NCBI RefSeq assembly: GCF_035515035.1
Contig: NZ_DATJCA010000106.1
Coordinates: 62,001-126,000 of the forward strand
From: Gelidibacter sp035515035
GTDB lineage: Bacteria; Bacteroidota; Bacteroidia; Flavobacteriales; Flavobacteriaceae
Reading direction: 5' to 3'
Length of the DNA: 64,000 nucleotides
The notes beneath the pieces were generated by a model. The model was not told the origin of the DNA. It was given only the letters and a program-made list of their open reading frames with translations, and searched no databases. A program made the position numbers and the translations under genes. Below are positions 16,427 to 25,799 of this stretch, piece by piece (positions within the stretch are counted from its first letter, which is position 1; each line of letters opens with the position of its first letter).

Positions 16427-17170
16427 ATGAAGAAGAAGTTGGAGTCTGAATTAATGAGTATTGCACATCGCATTCTAAAATTAAAGGGCAGAGAGAATGT
16501 TAAGGAAATGCACCGCGAAGTGGGTTTGTTATATGAAAAATTGAGCGTTTTAAAATTTGCCAATGAAAATTTGGAACAATCAATGCCTACTATTGGCGTT
16601 GATTCGTCATTCTTTGAGATGTTGGATGTGGCCTTCAACAATAAAATTAGTGATAATATTGAACGTGATGATAAAATTTATGTCAATCTTGATGAAGTAG
16701 AGGATGATGATATTATGGAGCCCGTCATGGAGAAAATTAAAGACATGGTAGCCCAAATGCCCCATGAGACACATCAAATAGATGCTTTTATCCAACAATC
16801 ACTTCCTGAAACACCAGATGACGAGCCAGAAGATAAGGACGACTTTGAGGAGCTGACGGCCGGCTTTAAGAACATGCCTGTTTTTGACCCTGTTCCAAAT
16901 TCAAATGAGAAGTTGAAAAAATCCTTAAACGACAAACTTAAAAACGGAATCAATATTGGCCTTAATGATAAAATAGCCTTTATAAAACATCTTTTTGATG
17001 GCCAACGAGAAGACTATGATCGTGTGCTTTCTCAAATTAATACCTCAAGTTCTTTAGATGAAGCACGAAATTTAATCCAGAACATTGTCAAACCGGATTA
17101 TAATAATTGGTTAGGGAAAGAGGATGTGGAAGATCGATTTATGAAGATTATAGAAGGAAAGTTTGATTAA
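16427..17170 (+). CDS. Conserved hypothetical flavobacterial protein
   Basis: A 247-residue soluble protein without a signal peptide. Three parts are visible: an N-terminal helical, probably coiled-coil segment (about 1-60); a very acidic middle (about 80-150, with PETPDDEPEDKDDFEE); and a C-terminal helical domain (about 170-247) containing IGLNDKIAFIKHLFDGQREDYDRV and NWLGKEDVEDRFMKIIEGKFD, shown here only in part. I recognise the C-terminal pattern as recurrent in Flavobacteriaceae next to rsmI and tdk but know no function. It lies three bases before rsmI and is likely co-transcribed. The name hypothetical is the safest. Confidence 0.8.
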   Translation: MKKKLESELMSIAHRILKLKGRENVKEMHREVGLLYEKLSVLKFANENLEQSMPTIGVDSSFFEMLDVAFNNKISDNIERDDKIYVNLDEVEDDDIMEPVMEKIKDMVAQMPHETHQIDAFIQQSLPETPDDEPEDKDDFEELTAGFKNMPVFDPVPNSNEKLKKSLNDKLKNGINIGLNDKIAFIKHLFDGQREDYDRVLSQINTSSSLDEARNLIQNIVKPDYNNWLGKEDVEDRFMKIIEGKFD

Positions 17171-17173
17171 TAA

Positions 17174-17851
17174 ATGGGTAAACTATACATCGTTCCCACG
17201 CCGATTGGTAATTTAAAGGACATGACTATTAGGGCGGTTGAAGTTCTAAAGGAAGTCGATTTAATTTTGGCAGAGGACACACGTACTTCCGGCAAACTCT
17301 TAAAGCATTTTGAGATTGCAACCCCGTCGCAATCCCATCATATGCATAACGAGCACAAAACGGTGGAGCTTTTGGTTCAAAAAATAAAATCGGGTACTAC
17401 AGTCGCATTAATTAGCGATGCAGGAACACCAGCTATTTCTGATCCAGGATTTTTATTGACGCGTGCCTGTATTGAACATCAGATAGAAGTGGATTGTCTC
17501 CCAGGAGCGACTGCTTTTGTTCCGGCATTGGTGAATAGCGGCATGCCCACTGACAAATTTGTGTTTGAAGGATTTCTACCCGTCAAAAAAGGAAGACAGA
17601 CACGATTACTTCATTTAGCTGAAGAAACCCGAACCCTAATTTTTTATGAGAGTCCACATAAACTTATTAAGACCTTGTCTCATTTTTGTGAATATTTTGG
17701 TGAAGACCGAGCTGTCTCCGTTTCTAGGGAGATGACCAAACTCTATGAAGAGACCATCAGAGGTACGGCAATGGAAGTTTTGCAGCATTATACCGCAAAA
17801 CCGCCCAAAGGCGAAATTGTGATCGTGGTTGGTGGCAAACCAAAGGAATAA
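17174..17851 (+). CDS. rsmI: 16S rRNA (cytidine1402-2'-O)-methyltransferase
   Basis: A 225-residue SAM-dependent enzyme of the tetrapyrrole-methylase fold that modifies C1402 in the ribosomal decoding centre. It begins MGKLYIVPTPIGNLKDMTIRA. LAEDTRTSGKLLKHF, ALISDAGTPAISDPGFLL and CLPGATAFVPALVNSGMPTD are in the expected order, and FYESPHKLIKTL follows. It is shorter than E. coli RsmI because the extra C-terminal helical domain is absent, as usual in this phylum. It follows the hypothetical gene by three bases. Confidence 0.96.
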   Translation: MGKLYIVPTPIGNLKDMTIRAVEVLKEVDLILAEDTRTSGKLLKHFEIATPSQSHHMHNEHKTVELLVQKIKSGTTVALISDAGTPAISDPGFLLTRACIEHQIEVDCLPGATAFVPALVNSGMPTDKFVFEGFLPVKKGRQTRLLHLAEETRTLIFYESPHKLIKTLSHFCEYFGEDRAVSVSREMTKLYEETIRGTAMEVLQHYTAKPPKGEIVIVVGGKPKE

Positions 17852-18033
17852 TTCTTTAACGACTACTAAAAAACGTGGTTAAGACGAGGTTTAAATTCAA
17901 AGGTTATTTTTTTTAGCATCTCATCTTGTCTTTGTTCTAATATCTTCATCTTTTTCTCTGGCAATACTGGATTTTTCTAAACTTTAGAATTTTCATAACA
18001 TATTTTATCGGAAGTTTCGGTATCTTAATCGTT

Positions 18034-19401
18034 ATGAAAAACACTAAAATAAAACACTACGACGTTTTTGTCATTGGAACTGGTATTGCTGGACAAACCG
18101 CTGCAGAGATTTGTAGGGAATACAATCTGAGTGTTGCCATTGCTGATAATAGAGAATTTGGAGGAACTTGTGCCAATAGAGGTTGCGATTCCAAAAAGAT
18201 ATTACTTCAATTTTCACATTTGGTCTATCAAAGTAGAAACTTAAGAGGCCGGGGTGTTGAAAAATTACCAAAACTGAATTGGAAGAAAGTACAAAAGTTT
18301 AAAAGGTCATTTTCTGACCCCATTCCGCCAAATACGGAAGAAAAATTAAAAAAGTTAGGTATTTCACTATATCACCAATCGCCAAAATTCATTAGTAAAA
18401 CTGAAGTTGAGGTAGAAGGAAAGGTGGTATCTGCCGATCATTTTATTATTGCTACCGGAAATATTCCTCGAGACCTTGACATTGAAGGCAAGGAGCACCT
18501 GAAACTAAGTGAAGACATTCTGAATTTTAAGAAAATTCCAAAGTCCATAACCTTTATTGGATCTGGATATATTGCCATGGAGTTTGCCTGCATGTTGGCA
18601 ACCTTGGGTTGTAAAGTAACCATTTTAGAACGAGACAACACATCTCTTGCCAAATTTGATGACTATTTGGTGAAAAAGTTAATTACTAAATTGGAAAATT
18701 TAGGAGTAGCGTTTGTTTTTAATGCCGATGTCACCGGGATCGAAAAATTGAAAAAGAATTTAAAAATATCATATTCAATGGATGGAAAAGCAAAGACTCA
18801 TAAATCCAGAAAAGTGATTAATGCCACGGGCAGAGTGCCGGCAATAGAAGCTTTAGGCTTGGAGAATGCCGGAATTGATGCAGATAAGGATGGTATTGTG
18901 GTCAATGATTATTTACAAAGCAAATCGCACTCTAAGGTCTATGCCTGTGGTGATGTCTCCAACAAGTCACCATCGCTTACGCCACTTTCTGGACTTCAAG
19001 GATATATTGTGGGAAACAATGTAGTTAAGGAGAAGTCAAAAATTTTAGATGTGCCTTGTGTGCCTTCAACGGTATTTACTACGCCAAACTTATCGTCTGT
19101 GGGTTATGGCTTAGAAGAAGCTAAAGCGCGGTATAAGAGCGTTAAGGTTTATCAAGGTGATTGCAGCTATTGGTTTAATGCGAGAAAGGAAAATGAAGAC
19201 ACCTATGCTTACACGATTTTAGTAAATGAACGGACTGATGAAATAGTGGGTGCCCACATATTAAGTTCTGAAGCCAACGAAAGTATCAATGTATTTGCAA
19301 CCGCAATCTATAATAAAATGACCGTTAAAGAATTTAAGCGCATGATGTTAACCTATCCTTCCTATAGTATGGATTTTAAAAAGATGATGGAGAATAAGTA
19401 A
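18034..19401 (+). CDS. NAD(P)/FAD-dependent disulfide-reductase-like protein
   Basis: A 455-residue class I pyridine nucleotide-disulfide oxidoreductase related to dihydrolipoyl, glutathione and mercuric reductases. The FAD motif is VIGTGIAGQTAAE near residue 12. The redox-active pair is intact in FGGTCANRGCDSKK (C-x4-C). The NAD(P) motif is FIGSGYIAMEFA, and VYACGDVSNKSP is the second FAD contact. The canonical C-terminal His-Pro-x-x-x-Glu dyad is absent: the sequence reads MLTYPSYSMDFKKMM. Disulfide chemistry may thus differ from lipoamide or glutathione reductase. The substrate is unknown. It is 16 bases upstream of the UDG-like gene. Confidence 0.85.
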   Translation: MKNTKIKHYDVFVIGTGIAGQTAAEICREYNLSVAIADNREFGGTCANRGCDSKKILLQFSHLVYQSRNLRGRGVEKLPKLNWKKVQKFKRSFSDPIPPNTEEKLKKLGISLYHQSPKFISKTEVEVEGKVVSADHFIIATGNIPRDLDIEGKEHLKLSEDILNFKKIPKSITFIGSGYIAMEFACMLATLGCKVTILERDNTSLAKFDDYLVKKLITKLENLGVAFVFNADVTGIEKLKKNLKISYSMDGKAKTHKSRKVINATGRVPAIEALGLENAGIDADKDGIVVNDYLQSKSHSKVYACGDVSNKSPSLTPLSGLQGYIVGNNVVKEKSKILDVPCVPSTVFTTPNLSSVGYGLEEAKARYKSVKVYQGDCSYWFNARKENEDTYAYTILVNERTDEIVGAHILSSEANESINVFATAIYNKMTVKEFKRMMLTYPSYSMDFKKMMENK

Positions 19402-19417
19402 TAGTCATATAATTGCA

Positions 19418-20017
19418 ATGCAAGATTTACTTCATAATATAAGAAATTGCAGTCTTTGTAAAGCCCATTTGCCACTGGGACCAAGACCAGTAGTGACTGC
19501 GCATCCCAATTCTAAAATCGTTATTGTGGGGCAAGCTCCAGGAACCAAAGTGCACGCCTCTGGAATACCTTGGGACGACGCCAGTGGTAAACAATTGCGG
19601 AAATGGCTAGGCGTGACTTCCGAAGAATTTTACGATGAGAATAATTTTGCCATTGTGCCTATGGGATTTTGTTATCCAGGTAGAGGTGGAGGTGGTGATC
19701 TGCCACCTCGTCCAGAATGCGCCCCGCAATGGCACCAACAACTTCTTGAGTTTATGCCGAATGTTGAATTGGTACTTTTAATAGGGATGTACGCCCAAAA
19801 ATATTATTTGAAGAGAAATGCCAAGAAAACCTTGACAGAAACCGTTGCCGATTATCAAGAATATTTGCCTAATTATTTTCCATTGCCACACCCGTCACCT
19901 CGCAATCGGTTTTGGTTGACTCGGAATCCTTGGTTTGAAGAGGAAGTGGTATCGGAGTTGAAAAAATCTATCAATACGATCCTGGATCTACAATCCGATC
20001 ATAATAATAGTTTATAG
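19418..20017 (+). CDS. Uracil-DNA glycosylase family protein
   Basis: A 199-residue protein of the UDG superfamily. It starts with a C-x2-C (RNCSLCKAH), followed by VIVGQAPGTKVHASGIPWDD (the water-activating GQxPG motif) and ends with LPHPSPRNRFW (the H-P-S-P motif that contacts DNA). The four cysteines of iron-sulfur type 4 enzymes are not complete. Expected role is removal of uracil or another damaged base, but family members without the full motif set may have other substrates. It probably shares a transcript with the flavoprotein before it. Confidence 0.85.
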   Translation: MQDLLHNIRNCSLCKAHLPLGPRPVVTAHPNSKIVIVGQAPGTKVHASGIPWDDASGKQLRKWLGVTSEEFYDENNFAIVPMGFCYPGRGGGGDLPPRPECAPQWHQQLLEFMPNVELVLLIGMYAQKYYLKRNAKKTLTETVADYQEYLPNYFPLPHPSPRNRFWLTRNPWFEEEVVSELKKSINTILDLQSDHNNSL

Positions 20018-20554
20018 GAATTTCACTTTTGCATAATGCATGAGATTGTCAAAAACCAATCAAGTTTCAATTTAAAATGACAAAATCATTTTCCTGTAAT
20101 CCATGTTTTATTAATTCTCATAATAAATAGATAATCATTATTATGGTTTCATTTTTCATAAATAGGTGCAGATCCATCAGTGATTGAAGTCTTTGTTTCA
20201 TTATCCCTAAATCTACGCTTATAAAACACCAAGCAATTATTAAAATCTTACAATAAGGGGTCTGATATTCTAAATTATCAGTTTGCCCATTGATAAATGA
20301 GGATTGCTAAAAATCCATCTTACAGCGAACTTTCCTTTTAAAATTGCGCATTGCGTATTGAGCTTAATTCATTAATTTTACCGTTTTATTTATTTTTTGT
20401 CATTATAAATATGATTAAAAAAATGGATATAATCTACTCAAAATCAATATTTTAGTCAAACACCTATGTCTTTAATATGTTGATTGCTAGTGAGTTATTA
20501 TACATTGCGTTTTTAAGCGAAAACGATATCAAATAGAAGATAAAACACATTACA
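20018..20554. other. 537-base intergenic region, no gene seen
   Basis: Very AT-rich. No frame longer than a few dozen codons with a recognisable product, no strong terminator, tRNA or exact TAnnTTTG box was found. It probably holds the aspA promoter with a non-consensus -7 element and an aspA leader of unknown length. Its size, large for this window, may indicate regulation of aspA or a decayed gene. Confidence 0.4.
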
Positions 20555-21973
20555 ATGAAAACCAGAATTGAAGAAGACTTACTTGGTGAATTGGAAATTA
20601 ATGACAATGTTTATTACGGTATTCATACACAACGCGCGATTAATAATTTTAAGATTTCAAAATCAAAAATTCTAGATTATCCTTTATTTATAAAAGGGTT
20701 GATTATTACTAAAAAAGCTGCAGCCTTTGCAAATAAGGAGATAGGTACCGTGCCATCAGAAAAGGCTGATATGATCATCAATGCTTGTGATGAAATCTTG
20801 GACAATTTAGATACCTACGCAAAATATTTTCCATCTGATCTGTTTCAGGGAGGTGCAGGAACCTCCGTTAATATGAATGCCAATGAAGTCATAGCAAATG
20901 TGGCTTTGGTTATGAACGGTCATGAGAAAGGTCGATATGATATTTTGCATCCAAACGATCATGTCAACAAATCGCAGTCTACCAATTGTGCTTATCCTAC
21001 CGGTCTTAGAGTGGCAATATATTATTATATGAACCACCTGTTGGAAAAAATTAATACTCTTACCACACGTTTGGACATAAAAGGGACAGAGTTCAAGAAG
21101 GTGTTGAAAATGGGCAGGACACAATTGCAGGATGCCGTGCCTATGTCTTTGGGTGATGAATTTTCAGCATGGTCCACGAATTTAAAAGAGGAAACAAAAA
21201 TGCTAAAAATGTGCAGAGACGTGATCCTGCCAGTAAATTTAGGTGGGACTGCAATTGGCACACGTGTAAATTCCCCAAATGGGTTTTCTAAACTATCAGT
21301 TGGCTATTTGGCAAAATTCACTAAAGCTAGTTTTGTTGAGGCCGAAAACCTAATTGAAGCTTCTTTTGATTGTGGAGACTATGTTATGATTTCTGGTGGA
21401 TTGAAAAGAACTGCGGTTAAATTATCAAAAATTTGTAATGACTTAAGGTTGTTGTCCTCTGGACCGCGTTGTGGGTTTAATGAAATAAACTTGCCTGAAA
21501 TGCAAGCTGGCTCTTCTATCATGCCGGCCAAAATCAATCCAGTTATTCCTGAAGTGGTGAATCAAGTGTGCTTTAAAGTGATTGGCAATGATGTGACCAT
21601 ATCGTTTGCTGCGGAAGCCGGCCAATTGCAATTAAACGTCATGGAACCGGTTATTGCACAGTGTATTTTTGAATCGATAGAATTACTCTCTAATGCTTGT
21701 GTGGCACTTGCTGAAAAATGTGTGTTAGGAATCACTGCAAACGAAGTTCATACTAAGGGAATGGTTTATAATTCGGTGGGGCTTATCACCTTCTTGTGTC
21801 CTTATATCGGTCATCATATGGGAGATGTGATTGGGAGAGAGGCCATAGCAACAGGCAAAACCATAAGAGAACTTATTCTTGAGAAAAAGCTGCTGTCTGA
21901 AAAAGAGTTAGACATGATCCTTAGTCCTGTAAACTTAATGCATCCGGAATATACGGCATTAGCTTTAAAATAG
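20555..21973 (+). CDS. aspA: Aspartate ammonia-lyase
   Basis: A 472-residue member of the fumarase/aspartase superfamily that deaminates aspartate to fumarate. The superfamily signature GSSIMPAKINPVIPEVV is intact near residue 320, with the catalytic serine in the flexible loop. Other markers are YYGIHTQRA near residue 22, GGAGTSVNMNANEVIAN, HVNKSQSTNCAYPT and GRTQLQDAVPMSLGDEF. These features, especially GGAGTS and NKSQST, favour aspartase over fumarase. It stands alone after a long upstream gap. Confidence 0.93.
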   Translation: MKTRIEEDLLGELEINDNVYYGIHTQRAINNFKISKSKILDYPLFIKGLIITKKAAAFANKEIGTVPSEKADMIINACDEILDNLDTYAKYFPSDLFQGGAGTSVNMNANEVIANVALVMNGHEKGRYDILHPNDHVNKSQSTNCAYPTGLRVAIYYYMNHLLEKINTLTTRLDIKGTEFKKVLKMGRTQLQDAVPMSLGDEFSAWSTNLKEETKMLKMCRDVILPVNLGGTAIGTRVNSPNGFSKLSVGYLAKFTKASFVEAENLIEASFDCGDYVMISGGLKRTAVKLSKICNDLRLLSSGPRCGFNEINLPEMQAGSSIMPAKINPVIPEVVNQVCFKVIGNDVTISFAAEAGQLQLNVMEPVIAQCIFESIELLSNACVALAEKCVLGITANEVHTKGMVYNSVGLITFLCPYIGHHMGDVIGREAIATGKTIRELILEKKLLSEKELDMILSPVNLMHPEYTALALK

Positions 21974-22138
21974 TAGAAATTCGTCTTTTAGAAACTTTCC
22001 AATCGTCCATTTGAGGTCAAATATATTGCACTAACCTAAAGGGATAATCTTGATATTTAATAGTATTTTTGGATGAAAGAATATAAACTTGGAAGTTGAA
22101 CTCACAATAGACAACTTCCTAATTTTAAATTGATAAAA

Positions 22139-22561
22139 ATGGAAGATAAAGTCATCACACACTGGAAAGGAAACTCACAATTTGAATCTGATAATCCAAG
22201 TGGAAAAACCTTGTTAATGGATACTTCAGAAGAAAATGGTGGGTATAATTCTGGACTGCGACCAAAAGCCATGATGCTTTCTGCACTTGCTGGATGTTCG
22301 GGACTTGATGTGGTTTCAGTATTGAATAAGATGAAAGTAACAGTTTCAGATTTTAGAATGGATACTTATGGCCAATTGACAGAAGAACATCCTAAATATT
22401 ACCATACGGTTACAGTGGAATATCATTTTTATGGCGAAAACCTCGATGAAGGAAAGATAAAGAAAGCGGTCGATTTATCCATAGAAAAATATTGCGGCGT
22501 CATGGAAATGTTTAGAAGATTTGCAAAAGTGAATACATCGATCCATTATCATAATAAATAG
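22139..22561 (+). CDS. OsmC family protein
   Basis: A 140-residue OsmC/Ohr-type protein, a family of thiol peroxidases or related stress proteins. Two cysteines sit where the active pair is expected: LAGCSGLDVVSVLNKMK and IEKYCGVMEMF. I placed the start at the ATG at 22139; an upstream TTG would only add three residues. It resembles the YhfA subgroup more than Ohr, so hydroperoxide reduction is possible but not certain. It is monocistronic or in front of recJ. Confidence 0.88.
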   Translation: MEDKVITHWKGNSQFESDNPSGKTLLMDTSEENGGYNSGLRPKAMMLSALAGCSGLDVVSVLNKMKVTVSDFRMDTYGQLTEEHPKYYHTVTVEYHFYGENLDEGKIKKAVDLSIEKYCGVMEMFRRFAKVNTSIHYHNK

Positions 22562-22636
22562 TTTTCAACTGAGACCCGACAGGTCTGAGATCAATAAAAC
22601 TTGAAACATTCTAAACCTGAAACCAGAAACGAAAAA

Positions 22637-24328
22637 ATGCGTTGGACCTTAAAACCAAAACCAGAACTTTCCAAAATTAAGCAGTTGTCTGAAGCGCTTC
22701 AGGTGGAGCCTACTATTGCTTCTTTATTGCTTCAGCGTGGTATTGAGACTTTTGAAGATGCCAAACAATTTTTTAGGCCAAGCCTTGATGAATTACATGA
22801 TCCTTTTTTAATGAAGGATATGGATAAGGCGGTGGGGCGTATTGAAAAGGCCATCGCTGCATCTGAAAACATACTGGTGTTTGGGGATTATGATGTGGAC
22901 GGAACAACGGCAGTAGCCTTAATGTCATCTTATTTAAAAACCAGAAGTCATGCTGTAGCAACCTATATTCCTGATCGTTATGATGAAGGCTACGGCGTTT
23001 CTATAAAGGGAATAGATTTTGCCCATGACAATGATTTTTCATTGATCATTGCGCTCGATTGTGGGATAAAAGCCATTGATAAGGTGGCTTACGCTAAAGA
23101 AAAAGGGATCGATTTTATTATTTGTGATCATCATAGACCTGGAATTGAACTTCCAGATGCTGTGGCTATTCTAGATCCAAAACGTGAGGATTGTACATAT
23201 CCTTATGACGAATTGTGCGGGTGTGGTGTTGGTTTTAAATTAGTTCAGGCTTTAGCGTCCAGAGACGGTAAATCCATTGAAGACCTAATTGAATATCTCG
23301 ATTTGGTGGCTACAGCTATTGGGGCGGATATTGTTCCCATTACCGGTGAAAATAGAACGTTAGCTTACTTCGGCTTACAAGTGATCAATGGACAGCCGCG
23401 CGCAGGGATTAGAGCAATTATCGCACAAACAAAAAAAACCGAATTCACCATTACCGATGTGGTTTTCATAATAGCGCCACGAATCAATGCCGCAGGTCGG
23501 ATGAAACATGGGAACCACGCCGTGGCTTTATTGACGGAAGAAGATGAAGAATTTGCGCAGGCCTATGCCCTCCAAATTGAGCAGTTTAACACCGATAGAA
23601 AAGAAGCCGATCAGCAAATTACCCAAGAAGCATTACTGCAAATTGCAGAATATGAAGAAGAGGAACGTTTCACTTCAGTCGTTTTTCAAGATTCTTGGCA
23701 TAAAGGGGTTATTGGCATAGTGGCATCGCGCTTAATTGAAACATATTACAGACCTACGTTGGTTTTTACCAAAAGTGGCGATAGATTGGCGGCTTCCGCT
23801 CGATCTGTATCTGGATTTGATGTGTATAATGCATTAGAAGCGTGCAGCGTACATATCGAACAATTTGGGGGACATAAATATGCCGCAGGATTGACGCTCA
23901 AAGAAGAAAATTATGAAGCTTTTAAACAAGCTTTTGAAGATGAGGTTTCAAAAACGATAGATAGAGCGCTATTGATTCCTGAAATCCGAGTGGATACTCA
24001 AATAGACTTCAAAGATATTACACCTAAATTTTACCGTATTCTTAAACAATTTGCCCCTTTTGGACCTGGGAACATGGCTCCAGTTTTCATGACCGAAAAT
24101 TTACAGGATACAGGTTATGGCAAATGTGTTGGAGGCGACGATAAACATTTAAGAATTACAGCCCGACAAGGAAATTCACAAAACATAGTAGGTATCGGTT
24201 TTAACCTGGGTGATAAATATGATTTGATCACGGATAAAAAACCTTTTAAAGCAGTATACTCCATTGATGAAAACCATTGGCAAGGTCAGGTTAGCCTGCA
24301 ATTAAAATTAAGGGATATTAAAGCTTAA
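22637..24328 (+). CDS. recJ: Single-stranded-DNA-specific exonuclease RecJ
   Basis: A 563-residue 5'-3' exonuclease of the DHH family, used in recombination and mismatch repair. The DHH motifs are present: FGDYDVDGTTAVALM (motif I), IALDCGIKA, FIICDHHRPG (the DHH) and LDLVATAIGADIVP. The DHHA1 domain carries WHKGVIGIVASRLIE and FGGHKYAAGLTLKEENYEAF; a C-terminal OB-fold follows. I chose the ATG at 22637 since the region before it reads as non-conserved. A half copy of the AGGTCT repeat lies at 22571-22588, between osmC and recJ. Confidence 0.96.
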   Translation: MRWTLKPKPELSKIKQLSEALQVEPTIASLLLQRGIETFEDAKQFFRPSLDELHDPFLMKDMDKAVGRIEKAIAASENILVFGDYDVDGTTAVALMSSYLKTRSHAVATYIPDRYDEGYGVSIKGIDFAHDNDFSLIIALDCGIKAIDKVAYAKEKGIDFIICDHHRPGIELPDAVAILDPKREDCTYPYDELCGCGVGFKLVQALASRDGKSIEDLIEYLDLVATAIGADIVPITGENRTLAYFGLQVINGQPRAGIRAIIAQTKKTEFTITDVVFIIAPRINAAGRMKHGNHAVALLTEEDEEFAQAYALQIEQFNTDRKEADQQITQEALLQIAEYEEEERFTSVVFQDSWHKGVIGIVASRLIETYYRPTLVFTKSGDRLAASARSVSGFDVYNALEACSVHIEQFGGHKYAAGLTLKEENYEAFKQAFEDEVSKTIDRALLIPEIRVDTQIDFKDITPKFYRILKQFAPFGPGNMAPVFMTENLQDTGYGKCVGGDDKHLRITARQGNSQNIVGIGFNLGDKYDLITDKKPFKAVYSIDENHWQGQVSLQLKLRDIKA

Positions 24329-24512
24329 TCATTGAACTTAATTTTCGATTCCCCTGCAAAGTCCGAATTTTTGTAAGTCTCTTTCAGAAAGTTATAATAG
24401 AATCACCACTATTTTAGAAAACAAAAAACTAAAATAACAACCTCTGTTGTTTTACATTTGTAGTAAAATTTAAGCGCTTTTTAGTACACATATCACTGTT
24501 CTAAAAGGCCTG

Positions 24513-25799
24513 ATGTCTATGGAACAAAAACCAAGCAAAAAAGATCCTTACGCTGCACTTCGGATTAAGGAATTCAATATTTTTTTAATGGTACGCTTTG
24601 CGTTGGTTTTTGCGTGGTCCATGCAGTTTATTATTATTGAATGGGAAGTGTATTCAATAACTAAAGATCCATGGTCGCTTGGTTTAATTGGTCTAATGGA
24701 GATTATTCCAGCGGTAGGAATTGCGCTTTTTGCAGGGCACATCGTGGATCAAAAAGAAAAAAGGGGCCTTCTCATAAAATGCATTTTGGGGTTTTCAGTC
24801 ATCAGTTTTGGATTGTTTTTATTGACCTGGCCAAAAGTCGTAAGCACCTGGTCAACCAATGAAATTTTATATAGTATATATTTCTTGGTGTTTTGTGGCG
24901 GATTGGTTAGGGCATTTATTGGTCCTACAGTATTTTCATTGATTGCTTTAATTGTGCCCAAAAAACTATATCCAAATGCAGCCACTTGGAGCAGTTCAAC
25001 TTGGCAGGTGGCCTCGGTTCTAGGTCCAGCACTGGCAGGTTTTAGCATCGGTTGGATTGGCGTGCATTGGTCCATGTGTTTGATTATGGGGTTCGCATTA
25101 ATGGCACTTATTAATTTACTTCGCATTTCTAAAAAACCAATCTTGAATCCTAAAATTGGTGAGCCCATCATGGACAGCCTAAAAGAAGGTATCAAATTTG
25201 TATTTAAAACAAAAGCCGTACTGGGAGCCTTGACTTTAGACATGGTTGCTGTTCTTTTTGGAGGTGCAGTGGCACTGTTGCCCATATTTGCACAGGATAT
25301 TCTAAAGGTGGGATCTGAAGGTTTTGGAGTACTAAGAGCAGCGCCGGCAGTAGGGGCGTTTTTAACCATGTTGATCACGGCCTATATTCCTATCAGCAAA
25401 AATGCGGGAATGAAACTATTGGGGGCTATTTTTGGTTTTGGGGTCAGTATCATTGTATTTGGATTGTCATCCATTTTCTGGGTATCCGTTGCCGCCTTAT
25501 TTTTCAGTGGCGTTACTGATGGTGTTTCGATGGTTATCCGCCAAACCATTTTGCAATTAAAAACACCTGACCACATGCGAGGACGCGTGGCTTCCGTTAA
25601 TTCTATGTTTGTTGGGTCTTCCAATGAACTTGGGGCTTTTGAAAGCGGTTTGACAGCAAAGCTTATGGGAACCGTAACCGCTGTTGTTTTCGGAGGTACA
25701 ATGACCTTATTGACGGTAGTGACCACAGGAATTGTCTCTCCTTCGTTTAGAAAGCTGGATCTACGAAAAGATCTAGAAGCGCACGAGAACGAAGTTTAA
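24513..25799 (+). CDS. MFS transporter, EntS/MFS_3-like
   Basis: A 428-residue membrane protein with about 12 hydrophobic helices. An N-terminal cytoplasmic segment (MSMEQKPSKKDPYAALR) precedes the first helix. The motif between helices 2 and 3 is GHIVDQKEKRGLL, the MFS loop G-x-x-x-D-x-x-x-R-R in its MFS_3 form. LPIFAQDILKVGSEGFGVLRAAPAVGA and the later RMRG-like DHMRGRVASVNSMFVG are typical of this exporter family. The substrate (siderophore, drug or metabolite) cannot be told. It converges with lpxH with a 4-base overlap. Confidence 0.88.
   Translation: MSMEQKPSKKDPYAALRIKEFNIFLMVRFALVFAWSMQFIIIEWEVYSITKDPWSLGLIGLMEIIPAVGIALFAGHIVDQKEKRGLLIKCILGFSVISFGLFLLTWPKVVSTWSTNEILYSIYFLVFCGGLVRAFIGPTVFSLIALIVPKKLYPNAATWSSSTWQVASVLGPALAGFSIGWIGVHWSMCLIMGFALMALINLLRISKKPILNPKIGEPIMDSLKEGIKFVFKTKAVLGALTLDMVAVLFGGAVALLPIFAQDILKVGSEGFGVLRAAPAVGAFLTMLITAYIPISKNAGMKLLGAIFGFGVSIIVFGLSSIFWVSVAALFFSGVTDGVSMVIRQTILQLKTPDHMRGRVASVNSMFVGSSNELGAFESGLTAKLMGTVTAVVFGGTMTLLTVVTTGIVSPSFRKLDLRKDLEAHENEV

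Noticed and set aside
22601..22636. TTG start for recJ
   Set aside because: The added residues are unconserved; the ATG at 22637 gives the normal N-terminus.
24749..25378. Long minus-strand frame inside the MFS gene
   Set aside because: It is antisense to a clear transporter and lacks any domain pattern.
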